DNA of 32,678 nucleotides from Gammaproteobacteria bacterium (GTDB lineage Bacteria; Pseudomonadota; Gammaproteobacteria; Pseudomonadales; Azotimanducaceae): assembly GCA_003476445.1 (NCBI GenBank), contig DMUF01000195.1:1-32678 (forward strand). The letters are read 5' to 3'. Under the pieces are notes generated by a model, which was not told the DNA's origin, did no database searches, and saw only the letters and a list, made by a program, of their open reading frames with translations. Of the stretch, positions 1 to 8,341 are shown piece after piece. Position 1 is the stretch's first letter. Every line of letters starts with the position of its first letter. Both the position numbers and the translations under genes were made by a program.

Positions 1-40
1 ACATTCAACGTTGATGGTGTGGCGCCTCGGCGTGGCAGCC

Positions 41-56
41 CGCGCCGAAAGGCGCG
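41..56. terminator. GC-rich hairpin with GAAA tetraloop (candidate terminator)
   Basis: CGCGCC, GAAA, GGCGCG forms a perfect 6-bp stem closed by a GNRA-type tetraloop on the plus strand. It lies about 35 nt past the stop codon of the minus-strand SnoaL-like gene. No T-run follows on the minus side. A weakly T-containing stretch follows on the plus side, so it could serve either direction or neither. The hairpin is seen directly; a terminator role is inferred. Confidence 0.3.
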
Positions 57-90
57 CCGCTTGTTGCCCGAAGGCTGCGGCGCGGTGGTG

Positions 91-528
91 TCAGGACTGC
101 CGCGTACCGCGGGCCACCAGTTCGTGACGCACGATCTTCCAGCCGTTTGCCGTGCGCTGCATATCGCTGCGGTAGGTTGCCCAGAGCACCAGAATCTGTC
201 CCGCAGGATCCTTCAGGTAATGCAGTGCCTGCACGTCGGTGCGGCAATGCGCCCGATCACCGTTCACGGTGGCAAGCTGCGGCCCGAGCATGTGCTGGGT
301 CGGGCCGTACTGTTCGAGCGCGCGTTTCACGTAGGCAACCCACGCGTCGCGTCCCTGAAAAGTATCGGCACCAAAGCCGACGACCTCGACGTTTGCATCG
401 AAGCAGGATGCATACATTTCGAAATCGCGCTCATCCACGCCGGCTGCATAACGCAGCATCACATCCTGTAGCGCGATGCGGTCTGCGGCCCAGGCGGCGG
501 TGCCTTCGGCAGTTGCGGAACTGGTCAT
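91..528 (-). CDS. SnoaL-like / NTF2-fold family protein
   Basis: The 145-residue product has the size and opening pattern of SnoaL-like (NTF2 superfamily) proteins: an N-terminal helix with ALQDVMLRYAAGVDERDF (about residues 19-36), then FDANVEVVGFG, and a closing WKIVRHEL strand. Family members are small cone-shaped alpha+beta proteins that act as cyclases, dehydratases, isomerases or ligand-binding proteins, so the exact reaction cannot be named. I chose the ATG at 528 over one seven codons upstream because GGGGGAG lies at ideal spacing before it. It is transcribed divergently from the SDR/epoxide-hydrolase-like pair, which has a second protein of the same fold, suggesting a shared catabolic theme. 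No signal peptide is visible, so it is probably cytoplasmic. Confidence 0.8.
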   Translation of the reverse strand: MTSSATAEGTAAWAADRIALQDVMLRYAAGVDERDFEMYASCFDANVEVVGFGADTFQGRDAWVAYVKRALEQYGPTQHMLGPQLATVNGDRAHCRTDVQALHYLKDPAGQILVLWATYRSDMQRTANGWKIVRHELVARGTRQS

Positions 529-542
529 GATCTTCTCCCCCG

Positions 543-570
543 TTGACACGATCGTCGGTACAACGATACC
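543..570 (+). promoter_or_regulatory. Candidate sigma70-type promoter for the SDR gene
   Basis: A perfect TTGACA (543-548) is followed after 16 bp by GATACC (565-570), which keeps only the central ATA of the -10 consensus. It lies in the 109-bp gap between divergent genes and would give a leader of roughly 60 nt before the ATG at 638. The -35 is strong and the -10 is weak; the assignment is inferred from sequence only. Confidence 0.35.
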
Positions 571-637
571 CGCAACACACTACCGGATGCACGAGAGGAT
601 TTGCCATACTCGTGGCCATTCACACGGGAGCAGGGAC

Positions 638-1402
638 ATGGGGCGAGTTCAAGGCAAAGTGACCATCGTGACCGGGGCGGCGTCGGACCCCGGTCTGGGG
701 CGCACCACCGCGCTGACGCTGGCCAGAGAAGGGGCGCGGCTGGTGGTGACGGACGTCAACCTGGAGGGCGCTGAATCCTGCGCCGCCGCGATCCGCGCTG
801 CGGGCGGAGAGGCTCTGGCGCTTGCGCACGATGTCACGCGTGAGGATCAGTGGCAGTCCGTCGTGCAAACCACGCTCGCACACTATGGTCGACTCGACGT
901 GCTCGTGAACAACGCGGGTATTGCCGTCTTGAAACCTCTGGCAGTGATGTCGCTCGCCGACTGGAATCGGCAGATCGAGGTCAATCTCACCAGCGTGTTT
1001 CTTGGCTGCAAGTACGGTATGGAAGCGATGCGCAAGAGCGGCGGCGGCTCCATCGTTAACCTGTCCTCGGTGGCGGGGCTTGTTGGTATGGCGACGTGTG
1101 TGGCCTACGGCGCTTCGAAGGGCGGTGTGCGCATCATGTCGAAGTCCATCGCCGTTGAGGGTGCCGTGGACAACATTCGCTGTAACTCGGTGCATCCGGG
1201 CGTGATCTGGACCAACATGCAGGCGCAGGCGGTGGGCACTCGCGACGCGGGTCAGGTTGCGATGGGGCGGGATCGCATTCCTCTTGCCCGGGTAGGGCAG
1301 CCAGAAGACATTGCGAACTGCGTCTTGTACCTCGCTTCCGATGAATCGAACTATGTGACCGGGGCAGAGTTCACGGTCGACGCGGGCATGACCGCCCAGT
1401 GA
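638..1402 (+). CDS. Short-chain dehydrogenase/reductase (classical SDR)
   Basis: This 254-residue protein is a classical SDR, an NAD(P)-dependent alcohol/ketone oxidoreductase with a Rossmann fold. Visible motifs are the glycine-rich loop TGAASDPGLG (12-21), NNAG (91-94), and the catalytic tetrad Asn115, Ser144, Tyr157, Lys161 (YGASK). The C-terminal YLASDESNYVTG segment is typical. The glycine loop is two residues longer than the usual TGxxxGxG. The frame stays open upstream to 476, but the ATG at 638 is preferred because GGGAGCAGGGAC precedes it and the protein then starts just before the first beta strand. A limonene-epoxide-hydrolase-like gene follows after 15 nt, so the two are probably co-transcribed. 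The substrate is unknown; a steroid, terpenoid or cyclic alcohol fits the setting, as inference only. Confidence 0.88.
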   Translation: MGRVQGKVTIVTGAASDPGLGRTTALTLAREGARLVVTDVNLEGAESCAAAIRAAGGEALALAHDVTREDQWQSVVQTTLAHYGRLDVLVNNAGIAVLKPLAVMSLADWNRQIEVNLTSVFLGCKYGMEAMRKSGGGSIVNLSSVAGLVGMATCVAYGASKGGVRIMSKSIAVEGAVDNIRCNSVHPGVIWTNMQAQAVGTRDAGQVAMGRDRIPLARVGQPEDIANCVLYLASDESNYVTGAEFTVDAGMTAQ

Positions 1403-1417
1403 CAGGAGATCGCGACT

Positions 1418-1792
1418 ATGACGACGGCAACTGGCAATACCGCATTGGTGATGGATTTCATCGACGCCTGGAATCGGCTTGATTGGGACCGGGTGATCGG
1501 TCTGCTTGCGGACGACGTGGTTTATCACAACATTCCCATGGACAAGCTCGAGGGCAAGGCGGCTGCCAGCGCTGCCATCCTCGGCATGCAGCCCGTCGCC
1601 GTGCAGTGGGATGTCATCAGCATCGCGGAAAACGGTAACAAGGTGCTGACCGAACGGCTCGACGCATTCGATCTGCCGAATGGAAAACACCTGGCGATTC
1701 CAGTGATGGGCACCTTCGAAATCGAAAACGGCCGCATCGTGGCATGGCGCGATTATTTTGATCTCGCCACCTTCATGCGGCAGATGGCGTAG
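1418..1792 (+). CDS. Limonene-1,2-epoxide hydrolase-like protein (SnoaL/NTF2 fold)
   Basis: The 124-residue product resembles the limonene-1,2-epoxide hydrolase (LEH) branch of the NTF2 superfamily, which opens epoxides with an Asp-Arg-Asp triad that activates water. The matching residues are visible in order and at similar spacing: Tyr36 and Asn38 (VVYHNIPM), Arg80 and Asp82 (ERLDAF), and Asp112 (WRDYFD). It is a little shorter than Rhodococcus LEH, at the N-terminus. CAGGAG lies 5-10 nt before the ATG, and the SDR gene ends 15 nt upstream, so an operon is likely. An epoxide or delta-isomerase-type substrate is plausible; true hydrolase activity is inferred from residue conservation. It ends 19 nt from the convergent antiporter gene. 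Confidence 0.82.
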   Translation: MTTATGNTALVMDFIDAWNRLDWDRVIGLLADDVVYHNIPMDKLEGKAAASAAILGMQPVAVQWDVISIAENGNKVLTERLDAFDLPNGKHLAIPVMGTFEIENGRIVAWRDYFDLATFMRQMA

Positions 1793-1811
1793 GCGCCTCT
1801 ACCGGCGAGTG

Positions 1812-3500
1812 CTATCCCTTTTCGGGCAGGTGCCCCGCGCTGTGTGCCAGCACTTCGTCACCCATCCGTTCCCCTAATGCGAACTCTGGCACGAACGCTC
1901 GACAGCGCTCGAGTTCCGCATGCAGCTCCGCATCAGCAGCGCTTTGTGCGCGAACGTAGAGCTCTACCCCCGGGTTGAGTTCTCTGGCGAGCAGTGCGGC
2001 GCGGTGGCCAATCACGGGATCGTCCAGCGCGATCACGACCTGTGCGGCCGACGCGATCTGTGCCTGTCTGAGTGTTTCCTCCACGGCCGCGTCGCCCACC
2101 ACGGCGCGCACGCCGGCGGCGCGCAGTGCCGCTACCGTGTCGGTTCGCGTATCTACGGCAATGAACGGGCGGTCCCCCGCGCCCAGTCTTGCACTCACGC
2201 TGCTGCCGACACGCCCGTAGCCCAGAATGATCACGTGCCCGGCAGGCAAAGCGGCCTTGCTCTCAGACGTTAGTTCGTCGAGCAGGTCCTGGCGTCGATC
2301 GAGACCTGCTTGCCCTTCCGAACGCGCCTTCAGCCACTGCTGCAGCGGCTCAGCAAGGCGAAACAGCGCGGGATTGAGCGCAATGGAAATCACGGCCCCG
2401 GCAACGATCAGACTTTGTGCCTGCGCGGGTAGCAGATTCAAGGCAACGCCAAGTCCAGCAAGGATGAAAGAGAACTCGCCGATCTGCGCGAGACTGAGCC
2501 CGACGGTGATAGCGGTACCTGCGGGGTAGCGAAGCGCGAGCACGAGGGCGATCGCGACGAGCGTCTTGCCAACGACGATGATCAGGACGGTGACAGCCAG
2601 CGCGACGGGTGCGTGCCAGAGAACGGAAGGATCGATCAGCATGCCCACGGAGACGAAGAACAGCACAGCGAAGGCATCCCGCAGGGGCAGGGTTTCTTCG
2701 GCTGCACGCTGACTGAATTCGGATTCGCGCAGCATCATGCCGGCGAAGAAGGCGCCAAGTGCAAACGAGACCGAGAACAGCTCCGCTGCCGCGAAGGCGA
2801 TGCTGATCGCAACCGCCGTTACGCCCAGACGAAACAGCTCGGGGGAACCGGTCTCGGCGAGCCACCACAAGGCGCGGGGCAGCAGGCGCCGGCCCACCGT
2901 GAGCATCACGACTACGAACAGCGCGATTTTCCCGAGCACCGTGAGCAGCGGGATGAACATTGCCTCGGTGTCGGAACCGGCGTCAGCCAATGCCGGTATG
3001 AGCACGAGCACGAGCACCATCACGAGGTCCTCGACGACAAGCCAGCCCATCGCGATCTGACCGTTGGCGGTGGCGAGTTGGCCATTTCCTTCCAATGCGC
3101 GCAGCAGCACGACCGTGCTCGCAACCGACAGGCTGAGACCAAAGACGAGGCCGGCGCTGAGCGACCAGCCCCAGGTCGACGCTGCAAAGGCACCGAGCGC
3201 CACGGTGACGACGATCTGCAGCAGCGCCCCAGGCAGGGCGATCCGCTTTACCTTGAGCAGGTCATCGACGGAGAAATGGAGCCCCACACCGAACATGAGC
3301 AGCATCACGCCGATTTCCGCCAGCTGACCCGCCAGCGCCTGATCCCCGACATAGCCTGGTGTGAACGGTCCGATGACGACGCCGGCGAGCAGGTAGCCCA
3401 GAAGAGGCGGCAAGCGCAGGCGGGTGGCGATCAATCCGAGCACCATGGCGACGCCAAGCGCCCATGCGATCGTGGCAATCAGGTTCACGTCGTGATGCAT
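1812..3500 (-). CDS. ybaL: CPA2 family monovalent cation:proton antiporter, YbaL/KefB type
   Basis: This 562-residue inner-membrane protein has about twelve hydrophobic segments (residues about 5-390, Na+/H+ exchanger domain) followed by a cytoplasmic TrkA-N domain whose nucleotide-binding motif is ILGYGRVGSSV (from about 424). E. coli YbaL is almost the same length, and the opening (MHH..., LGYLLAGVVIGPFTPG) closely follows that family. Members exchange K+ or Na+ for protons under control of a nucleotide bound to the RCK/TrkA-N domain. The frame stays open to 3569, but the Met at 3500 is chosen because it matches the family start; the upstream stretch is proline-rich and non-homologous. It follows the metallo-hydrolase gene on the same strand with a 158-nt gap, which probably holds its own promoter. 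Confidence 0.92.
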   Translation of the reverse strand: MHHDVNLIATIAWALGVAMVLGLIATRLRLPPLLGYLLAGVVIGPFTPGYVGDQALAGQLAEIGVMLLMFGVGLHFSVDDLLKVKRIALPGALLQIVVTVALGAFAASTWGWSLSAGLVFGLSLSVASTVVLLRALEGNGQLATANGQIAMGWLVVEDLVMVLVLVLIPALADAGSDTEAMFIPLLTVLGKIALFVVVMLTVGRRLLPRALWWLAETGSPELFRLGVTAVAISIAFAAAELFSVSFALGAFFAGMMLRESEFSQRAAEETLPLRDAFAVLFFVSVGMLIDPSVLWHAPVALAVTVLIIVVGKTLVAIALVLALRYPAGTAITVGLSLAQIGEFSFILAGLGVALNLLPAQAQSLIVAGAVISIALNPALFRLAEPLQQWLKARSEGQAGLDRRQDLLDELTSESKAALPAGHVIILGYGRVGSSVSARLGAGDRPFIAVDTRTDTVAALRAAGVRAVVGDAAVEETLRQAQIASAAQVVIALDDPVIGHRAALLARELNPGVELYVRAQSAADAELHAELERCRAFVPEFALGERMGDEVLAHSAGHLPEKG

Positions 3501-3658
3501 GGCGAAGAGGAATCCGGTTGCTGGGGGTGCCGCGCACGGTGGGGGCAAGGCGCGGTGGGGAGCAAGCATAGCGCAACTCGCGTGGCGCTCGGCGCGGGTT
3601 GAATCTGGGGCGCGCGCAAACGCGGCAACGGAGTCAGCATGCGCGGCTGGTCGTTGTC

Positions 3659-4729
3659 CTACCGTTGGGTAACCTCGACCCGGGTGTCGTGAGCGGGCAG
3701 TGAGATCAGGGTGCCGTCGCGCGCGATGACGGTCTCACCCGACCAGACCGCGTTGACGTCGGCGAGAAACGCAGCTTCCGCGCCGGGCAGTCGCAGCGGG
3801 GGCACGATGTGGTGGAACACGAGCGTCCGTACGCCAGCGGCCGCCGCGACTTCAGCCGCCTCGCGTGGCGAGGCGTGGTAGTCCACGATATCCGAGGTGA
3901 TGCGCGCGATACGGGTTTGACCTGTAGCCTCTGCTGCAGCGCCGAGACGAGCCACCAGATTCGGTGCAAGCGCTTCGTGAATGAGCACGTCCGCGCCGCG
4001 CGCGAGGTCGGGCATGGCGGCGAGCAGGGCAGTATCTCCGCTCACGACGAGGGACCGGTCGGCAAAGCTGACACGATAGCCCACGGCAGGCTCGACCGGC
4101 ATGTGATCGACCGCAAATGCTTCCACCTTGAGCCCACGATCATCGATGACCACTGTTGTACGTTCGTCTGTCGGCATGGCAAAGGTCAGCGCGGTCATGC
4201 CGGCACCGCTTACAGGCGCCACGCTGGGGCCGTGGTGAGCGCTGCGATAGCGAGCGTCAGCCGTGTACGCGGTGTTGAACCCGGCGACGACCTGGTCCAC
4301 CCCCGGCGGGCCCAGCACGGGTAGTGGCGTTGTGTGCCCACCACCCACCCAGCGCTGCATGGCAAGTTCGCCGAGGCCGTCAATGTGATCGGAATGGAAA
4401 TGCGTAAGCAGAACGGTCTCGATGCGACCCGGCGCAAAACCCAGCTGCAGCAGATTTCTCACGCCGTTCGTCCCGGCATCGATGACGAGCAGACGATCGC
4501 CGGCAATGATGGCGACACAGGGCCCGCTGCGAGCGGGGTCGGGCATTGGGCCCCCGGCACCGCAGAACAAGACGTGTAGTCCTTCGGGCAGGTCGGCAAT
4601 CGCGTCGTGTGCGAGGGTCTCGCGTGCGAGTCGCGTGAGTAGAAATGTCACCAGCTCGACGCGGAATGCAAAGATCGCACCGCCGATCAGCAGGCACACG
4701 GCCAAGGCGTAGGCAAAGCGGGGGCGCAT
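3659..4729 (-). CDS. Membrane-anchored metallo-beta-lactamase-fold hydrolase (RNase Z/arylsulfatase-like)
   Basis: The 356-residue product has one N-terminal hydrophobic segment (about residues 6-22) and then a metallo-beta-lactamase domain. The zinc motif LLTHFHSDH gives His110, His112, Asp114 and His115. Further ligand-type residues lie in VVSGDT, the IHEAL segment and the late FHHIVPP. The overall pattern (GGPMPDPARSGPC, IDAGTNG) is that of the RNase Z-like/AtsA branch. With an exported or anchored topology it is more likely a periplasmic ester, phosphodiester or sulfate-ester hydrolase than a tRNA-processing enzyme; this is inference. The ATG at 4729 is chosen for AGGAGAT upstream and because the signal-anchor begins there; the open frame further upstream is an Arg/Pro-rich shadow. 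It lies 28 nt after the sulfatase gene, so the two are probably one transcript. Confidence 0.85.
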   Translation of the reverse strand: MRPRFAYALAVCLLIGGAIFAFRVELVTFLLTRLARETLAHDAIADLPEGLHVLFCGAGGPMPDPARSGPCVAIIAGDRLLVIDAGTNGVRNLLQLGFAPGRIETVLLTHFHSDHIDGLGELAMQRWVGGGHTTPLPVLGPPGVDQVVAGFNTAYTADARYRSAHHGPSVAPVSGAGMTALTFAMPTDERTTVVIDDRGLKVEAFAVDHMPVEPAVGYRVSFADRSLVVSGDTALLAAMPDLARGADVLIHEALAPNLVARLGAAAEATGQTRIARITSDIVDYHASPREAAEVAAAAGVRTLVFHHIVPPLRLPGAEAAFLADVNAVWSGETVIARDGTLISLPAHDTRVEVTQR

Positions 4730-4757
4730 CGGGTATCTCCTGATCGGGCGTGCGTGA

Positions 4758-6446
4758 TCAGTTCGGCACGTAGACGTAGGTGTCGGATGGATCCTGAGCG
4801 TCTTCGCTGGTCTTGTCGATGAACATCGGCAGTTCAAGGGAGGCGGGCCAGGCCGGCGGCGCCTGTGCCGCGTTGTGGCGGTCGAGTAGCGCCATGAGTT
4901 CCGCCACCCGTTCCGGCTCGGCGGCACTCAGATCGTTCTGTTCCGTCGGATCTTCGGCGAGATTGTGCAACCAGACGCGTTGGGGTCGATCCGCGCGCTG
5001 CAGCTTCCACTGCCCGGCGCGCACTGCCTGGTAGTGTCCGCTGCGCCAAAACAGAGCCGTGTGGGGCGCATGATCGGGTGCTGCCGGTGCGCGATCCGCA
5101 GCAGCGGTCCAGGGCAGAAGATCGACGCCGTCCAGCGTTCGGTCTCTGGGCGGGGTACCGCCTGCCGCAGCGACCGCCGTGGCGAAGATGTCGAAGTGAT
5201 GCACGGGATCGGGAACCTGGAGTCCGGCCGGGATGCGTGCAGGCCAGCGCATGAAGAACGGCACCTTGATGCCGCCTTCGAAGAAAGTCAGCTTGAAGCC
5301 GCGGTAGGGTCGGTTGACGTCAGGAAGACCGATATAGCCCGCGCCTCCGTTGTCGGAGGTGAAGATCACGAGGGTGTCGTCTTCAAGCCCCTCGGCGCGC
5401 AGCGCGTCCAGCACGCGTCCGACACTGCGGTCGAGCGAACGCACCATGGCTGCGTAGACCCGCTCGCGTGGGTTCGCGATATGGGGCAATGCCTCGTAGT
5501 CCGATCGAAGCGCCTGCAGCGGGTTGTGCACAGCCCAGTGCGCGAGGTACAGGAAGAAGGGGCGATCACGATTGGCGCGGATGGCGTCTACCGCGGCGTC
5601 CGTGTAGTAGTCCGTGATATAGCCCGGCGGCGAGAAGCGCTGACCGCCGTTCCAGCGCGCCGCGTGGCGGAACGTGGCCCAGAGAAACTGGTCGATGGGG
5701 TCGAAGTCTTGGCGCGAGTTGACGACGTCAGGATGATCGTCCGGCAGATACTTGCCGCTTGCCATGTCGAGGCTCTCGTCGAACCCCTGGGCAAGGGGCC
5801 GCGCTTCGGCCGTATCTCCGAGGTGCCACTTGCCGATATGGATGGTGTGATAGCCGCGTTCGCGCAGCACCTCGGCGAGCGTGATCTCGGTCCCGGGCAT
5901 CACCAGTTCTGCGAAGGGGCGCGCAGGCGCCGCGTCCGTGGCGTCCGACTTCGGAGGCAGCAGCAGGGGATAGAGGTTGCTGGGGTCGCGGTCGTGCAAA
6001 GCGCCGGTGATTCTTCCCATGGCATCGGGTAGCGGGGTGAATTCGAACCCGAAGCGCGTCCCGTAGCGCCCCGACAGCAGCGCCGCGCGGGACGGTGCGC
6101 AACTGCTGTGCCCCGCGTAGCCGCTGGTGAACTGAACGCCCGCCGCGGCGATGCCATCGATGTGCGGCGTCGGGACGCTGCCGTCGGCGACCCCGCCGTG
6201 CTGCGTGATGTCGTTCCAGCCGAGATCGTCTGCGAGGATAAGGACGATGTTGGGTGGGCGCGGTGCCGCGACCGTGGTTCCCGGCGCTGGTCTGTCCCAG
6301 GTGATGGTCTGGGTCGGCTCGATCGGATCTCGCACGTCGAGCACCCAGCCGGGGATGAAGATGGCGTAGCGCGTCGTTGCGTAGGCGAGCGCGATCAGAA
6401 CGAAGAGTCCGCCGCCGACCCACGCGAACACTCGTCTAAGCTTCAT
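4758..6446 (-). CDS. Type I (formylglycine-dependent) sulfatase
   Basis: The 562-residue protein hydrolyses sulfate esters, probably outside the cytoplasm, because an N-terminal hydrophobic segment (about 8-29) anchors or exports it. The alkaline-phosphatase-superfamily motifs are present: NIVLILADDLGWND with metal-binding Asp73/Asp74, and the sulfatase signature SSCAPSRAALLSG, whose Cys116 is the residue converted to formylglycine. GKWHLG follows (Lys206, His208), then HWAVHNP (His303/His307) and FTSDNGG (Asp365/Asn366). Length fits arylsulfatases. Activation needs a formylglycine-generating or anSME enzyme, which is not in this window. GGGGGGAG precedes the ATG. It heads a run with the metallo-hydrolase gene and is divergent from aceA. 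The natural substrate (algal polysaccharide, steroid sulfate, other) is not predictable from the sequence. Confidence 0.93.
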   Translation of the reverse strand: MKLRRVFAWVGGGLFVLIALAYATTRYAIFIPGWVLDVRDPIEPTQTITWDRPAPGTTVAAPRPPNIVLILADDLGWNDITQHGGVADGSVPTPHIDGIAAAGVQFTSGYAGHSSCAPSRAALLSGRYGTRFGFEFTPLPDAMGRITGALHDRDPSNLYPLLLPPKSDATDAAPARPFAELVMPGTEITLAEVLRERGYHTIHIGKWHLGDTAEARPLAQGFDESLDMASGKYLPDDHPDVVNSRQDFDPIDQFLWATFRHAARWNGGQRFSPPGYITDYYTDAAVDAIRANRDRPFFLYLAHWAVHNPLQALRSDYEALPHIANPRERVYAAMVRSLDRSVGRVLDALRAEGLEDDTLVIFTSDNGGAGYIGLPDVNRPYRGFKLTFFEGGIKVPFFMRWPARIPAGLQVPDPVHHFDIFATAVAAAGGTPPRDRTLDGVDLLPWTAAADRAPAAPDHAPHTALFWRSGHYQAVRAGQWKLQRADRPQRVWLHNLAEDPTEQNDLSAAEPERVAELMALLDRHNAAQAPPAWPASLELPMFIDKTSEDAQDPSDTYVYVPN

Positions 6447-6496
6447 GAGTCGGCTCCCCCCGGATCCCGCTCGGATGTTCAGGGATGAGAGGGGAC

Positions 6497-6540
6497 TGTT
6501 GCAACCGATTCTTCAGCAGAATGTATTGGTTGTGAAATAT
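6497..6540. promoter_or_regulatory. AT-rich divergent control region with nested inverted repeats, sulfatase/aceA
   Basis: The 166-bp gap between the divergent sulfatase and aceA genes has an AT-rich block. It contains an exact 5-bp inverted repeat ATTCT-TCAGC-AGAAT (6508-6522), flanked by an imperfect pair TTGCAACC (6499-6506) and GGTTGTGA (6528-6535) centred two bases away. A T7 run follows just downstream. The near-dyad layout is what an operator for a dimeric regulator would look like, and aceA genes are usually controlled by carbon source. No confident -35/-10 pair was found. Confidence 0.4.
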
Positions 6541-6612
6541 TCCGTTTTTTTGGGTTGGCGTCGCTGCTAAGGTGCGCGCCGTTCGGATTCGGTTACCAGA
6601 AAAGGAGTTCTC

Positions 6613-8214
6613 ATGTCCGCGTATCTCAAGGAAATCGAGACGGTTCGCGCCATGCTGCGGCAACGCGCCGAATGGAAGGCGATCAATCCGGAGTATGCGG
6701 TGCGCATGCGCCTGCAGAATCGCTTCCGCACCGGACTCGAGATTGCCCAATACACGGCCGACATCATGCGGCGCGACATGGCGGCTTATGACCGCGACGC
6801 GGGCCAGTACACCCAGTCGCTGGGGGCCTGGCACGGATTCATCGCACAGCAGACGATCATGGCGGTGAAGAAGCACCACCATTCGACACAGCGCCGGTAC
6901 ATTTATCTGTCCGGTTGGATGGTGGCTGCGCTGCGTTCCGAGTTCGGTCCGCTGCCCGATCAGAGCATGCACGAGAAGACCTCGGTGCCAGCGCTGATCG
7001 ATGAAATCTATACCTTCCTGAAGCAGGCCGATGCGCGGGAACTCAGGCATCTCTTTGTTGAGCTCGACGAGACGCGCGCTCGTGGCGGGAATACCGACGC
7101 CATTCTGGCGCGTATCGACGGCTACGAGACCCACGTCGTGCCGATCATTGCTGACATCGACGCCGGTTTCGGTAACGAAGAAGCCACCTACCTGCTCGCG
7201 AAGAAAATGATCGAGGCGGGTGCCTGCGCGATTCAGATCGAGAACCAGGTGTCCGACGCCAAGCAGTGCGGTCACCAGGCGGGCAAGGTCACCGTGCCGC
7301 ACGAGGATTTCGTCTCGAAGATCAATGCTGTGCGCTATGCGTTTCTCGAGCTCGGCATCGACAACGGCGTGATCGTTGCGCGCACTGACTCGCTGGGCGC
7401 AGGCCTCACGCAGAAGGTGCCGGTCTCGATTTCCGCCGGGGATCTGGGCAGCAAGTACTGCGATTTCCTGGAAGTGACGCCGGTTAACGACATCAATGAA
7501 TTGAAGGATGGTGACGTCACCATTCACCAGGGCGGCAAGCTGTGCAAGCCCAAGCGCCTCGACAACGGGCTCTATGCGTTCCGCGAGGACACCGGCTTCG
7601 ACCGCGTGGTACTCGATTGCATCACGAGCCTTGAACACGGTGCCGACCTGCTCTGGATCGAGACCGAGAAGCCCAATGTCTCTCAGATTGCGGCGATGAT
7701 GAACGAAATCCGCAAGGTGCGACCGGAAGCGAAGCTGGTCTATAACAACTCGCCTTCGTTCAACTGGACGCTGGCATTCCGCGAGCAGGTGTACGCGGAG
7801 TGGAAGAAAGCGGGCAAGGATCTCTCGGAGTACCCGGATCCGAAGGCCGCTGACAAGGGCCTGATGGATGCTCGCTTCGACGAATCACCGTTGGCAGTGG
7901 AAGCGGACCGGCTCGTGCAAAACTTCCAGCGCGATGCATCGCGCGAGGCGGGAATCTTCCACCACCTGATCACGTTGCCGACCTATCACACCGCTGCGCT
8001 GTCCACGGACATGTTGTCGGAAGGCTACTTCGGCGATCTTGGCATGCTCGCCTACGTGCGCGACGTGCAGCGCCGTGAGATTCGGCGCGGACTCGCCGCC
8101 GTGAAGCATCAGGACCTCGCGGGCTCGAACGTGGGCGATGATCACAAGGAATATTTCCTGGGTGAGAAAGCACTGCTCGCAGGTGGTGCGGCAAACACGA
8201 TGAACCAGTTCTGA
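6613..8214 (+). CDS. aceA: Isocitrate lyase, long (Pseudomonas-type) form
   Basis: Isocitrate lyase splits isocitrate into glyoxylate and succinate, the first step of the glyoxylate shunt needed for growth on acetate and fatty acids. At 533 residues this is the long bacterial form, like the roughly 531-residue Pseudomonas aeruginosa enzyme, rather than the roughly 430-residue E. coli form. The active-site loop reads KQCGHQ (217-222) with catalytic Cys219, preceded by AIQIENQVSDA and followed by GKVTVPHEDF. Metal-binding and substrate segments such as DIDAGFG and the NNSPSFNW motif are intact. AAAAGGAG lies at good spacing before the ATG. It is monocistronic in appearance; malate synthase is not in the window. 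Cytoplasmic. Confidence 0.97.
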   Translation: MSAYLKEIETVRAMLRQRAEWKAINPEYAVRMRLQNRFRTGLEIAQYTADIMRRDMAAYDRDAGQYTQSLGAWHGFIAQQTIMAVKKHHHSTQRRYIYLSGWMVAALRSEFGPLPDQSMHEKTSVPALIDEIYTFLKQADARELRHLFVELDETRARGGNTDAILARIDGYETHVVPIIADIDAGFGNEEATYLLAKKMIEAGACAIQIENQVSDAKQCGHQAGKVTVPHEDFVSKINAVRYAFLELGIDNGVIVARTDSLGAGLTQKVPVSISAGDLGSKYCDFLEVTPVNDINELKDGDVTIHQGGKLCKPKRLDNGLYAFREDTGFDRVVLDCITSLEHGADLLWIETEKPNVSQIAAMMNEIRKVRPEAKLVYNNSPSFNWTLAFREQVYAEWKKAGKDLSEYPDPKAADKGLMDARFDESPLAVEADRLVQNFQRDASREAGIFHHLITLPTYHTAALSTDMLSEGYFGDLGMLAYVRDVQRREIRRGLAAVKHQDLAGSNVGDDHKEYFLGEKALLAGGAANTMNQF

Positions 8215-8238
8215 CCGCGTTGAGCCGGTGGCGCAAAG

Positions 8239-8254
8239 TGTGATCCCTGTCACG
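8239..8254. promoter_or_regulatory. CRP/Vfr-like binding site
   Basis: The sequence TGTGA-TCCCTG-TCACG matches the CRP half-site pair TGTGA-N6-TCACA at nine of ten core positions. It lies 25 nt after the aceA stop and 87 nt before the start of the cyclic-nucleotide-binding/EAL gene, a usual distance for an activator site. The match is seen directly; binding is inferred. It does not fit the FNR consensus TTGAT-N4-ATCAA. Confidence 0.5.
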
Positions 8255-8341
8255 CCTTGTGCCCCGGCTCGCCCCCCGCCTTCGACAGTCGTCACGTTTC
8301 GGGCCAAGATTCAAAGGTTCGTAGCAGCGCGGCCTCAGTGA

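Noticed and set aside
476..637. N-terminal extension of the SDR by 54 codons
   Set aside because: It would run through the promoter and overlap the divergent gene; the ATG at 638 has a ribosome-binding site and fits the family start.
620..1690. 356-codon minus-strand frame opposite the SDR and LEH-like genes
   Set aside because: It is a shadow spanning two real genes on the other strand.
2613..3602. 329-codon plus-strand frame opposite the antiporter gene
   Set aside because: It is Glu/His/Gln-rich with no domain, opposite a clear CPA2 antiporter.
6436..7638. 400-codon frame antisense to aceA
   Set aside because: It lies opposite a fully conserved isocitrate lyase and has no recognisable domain.
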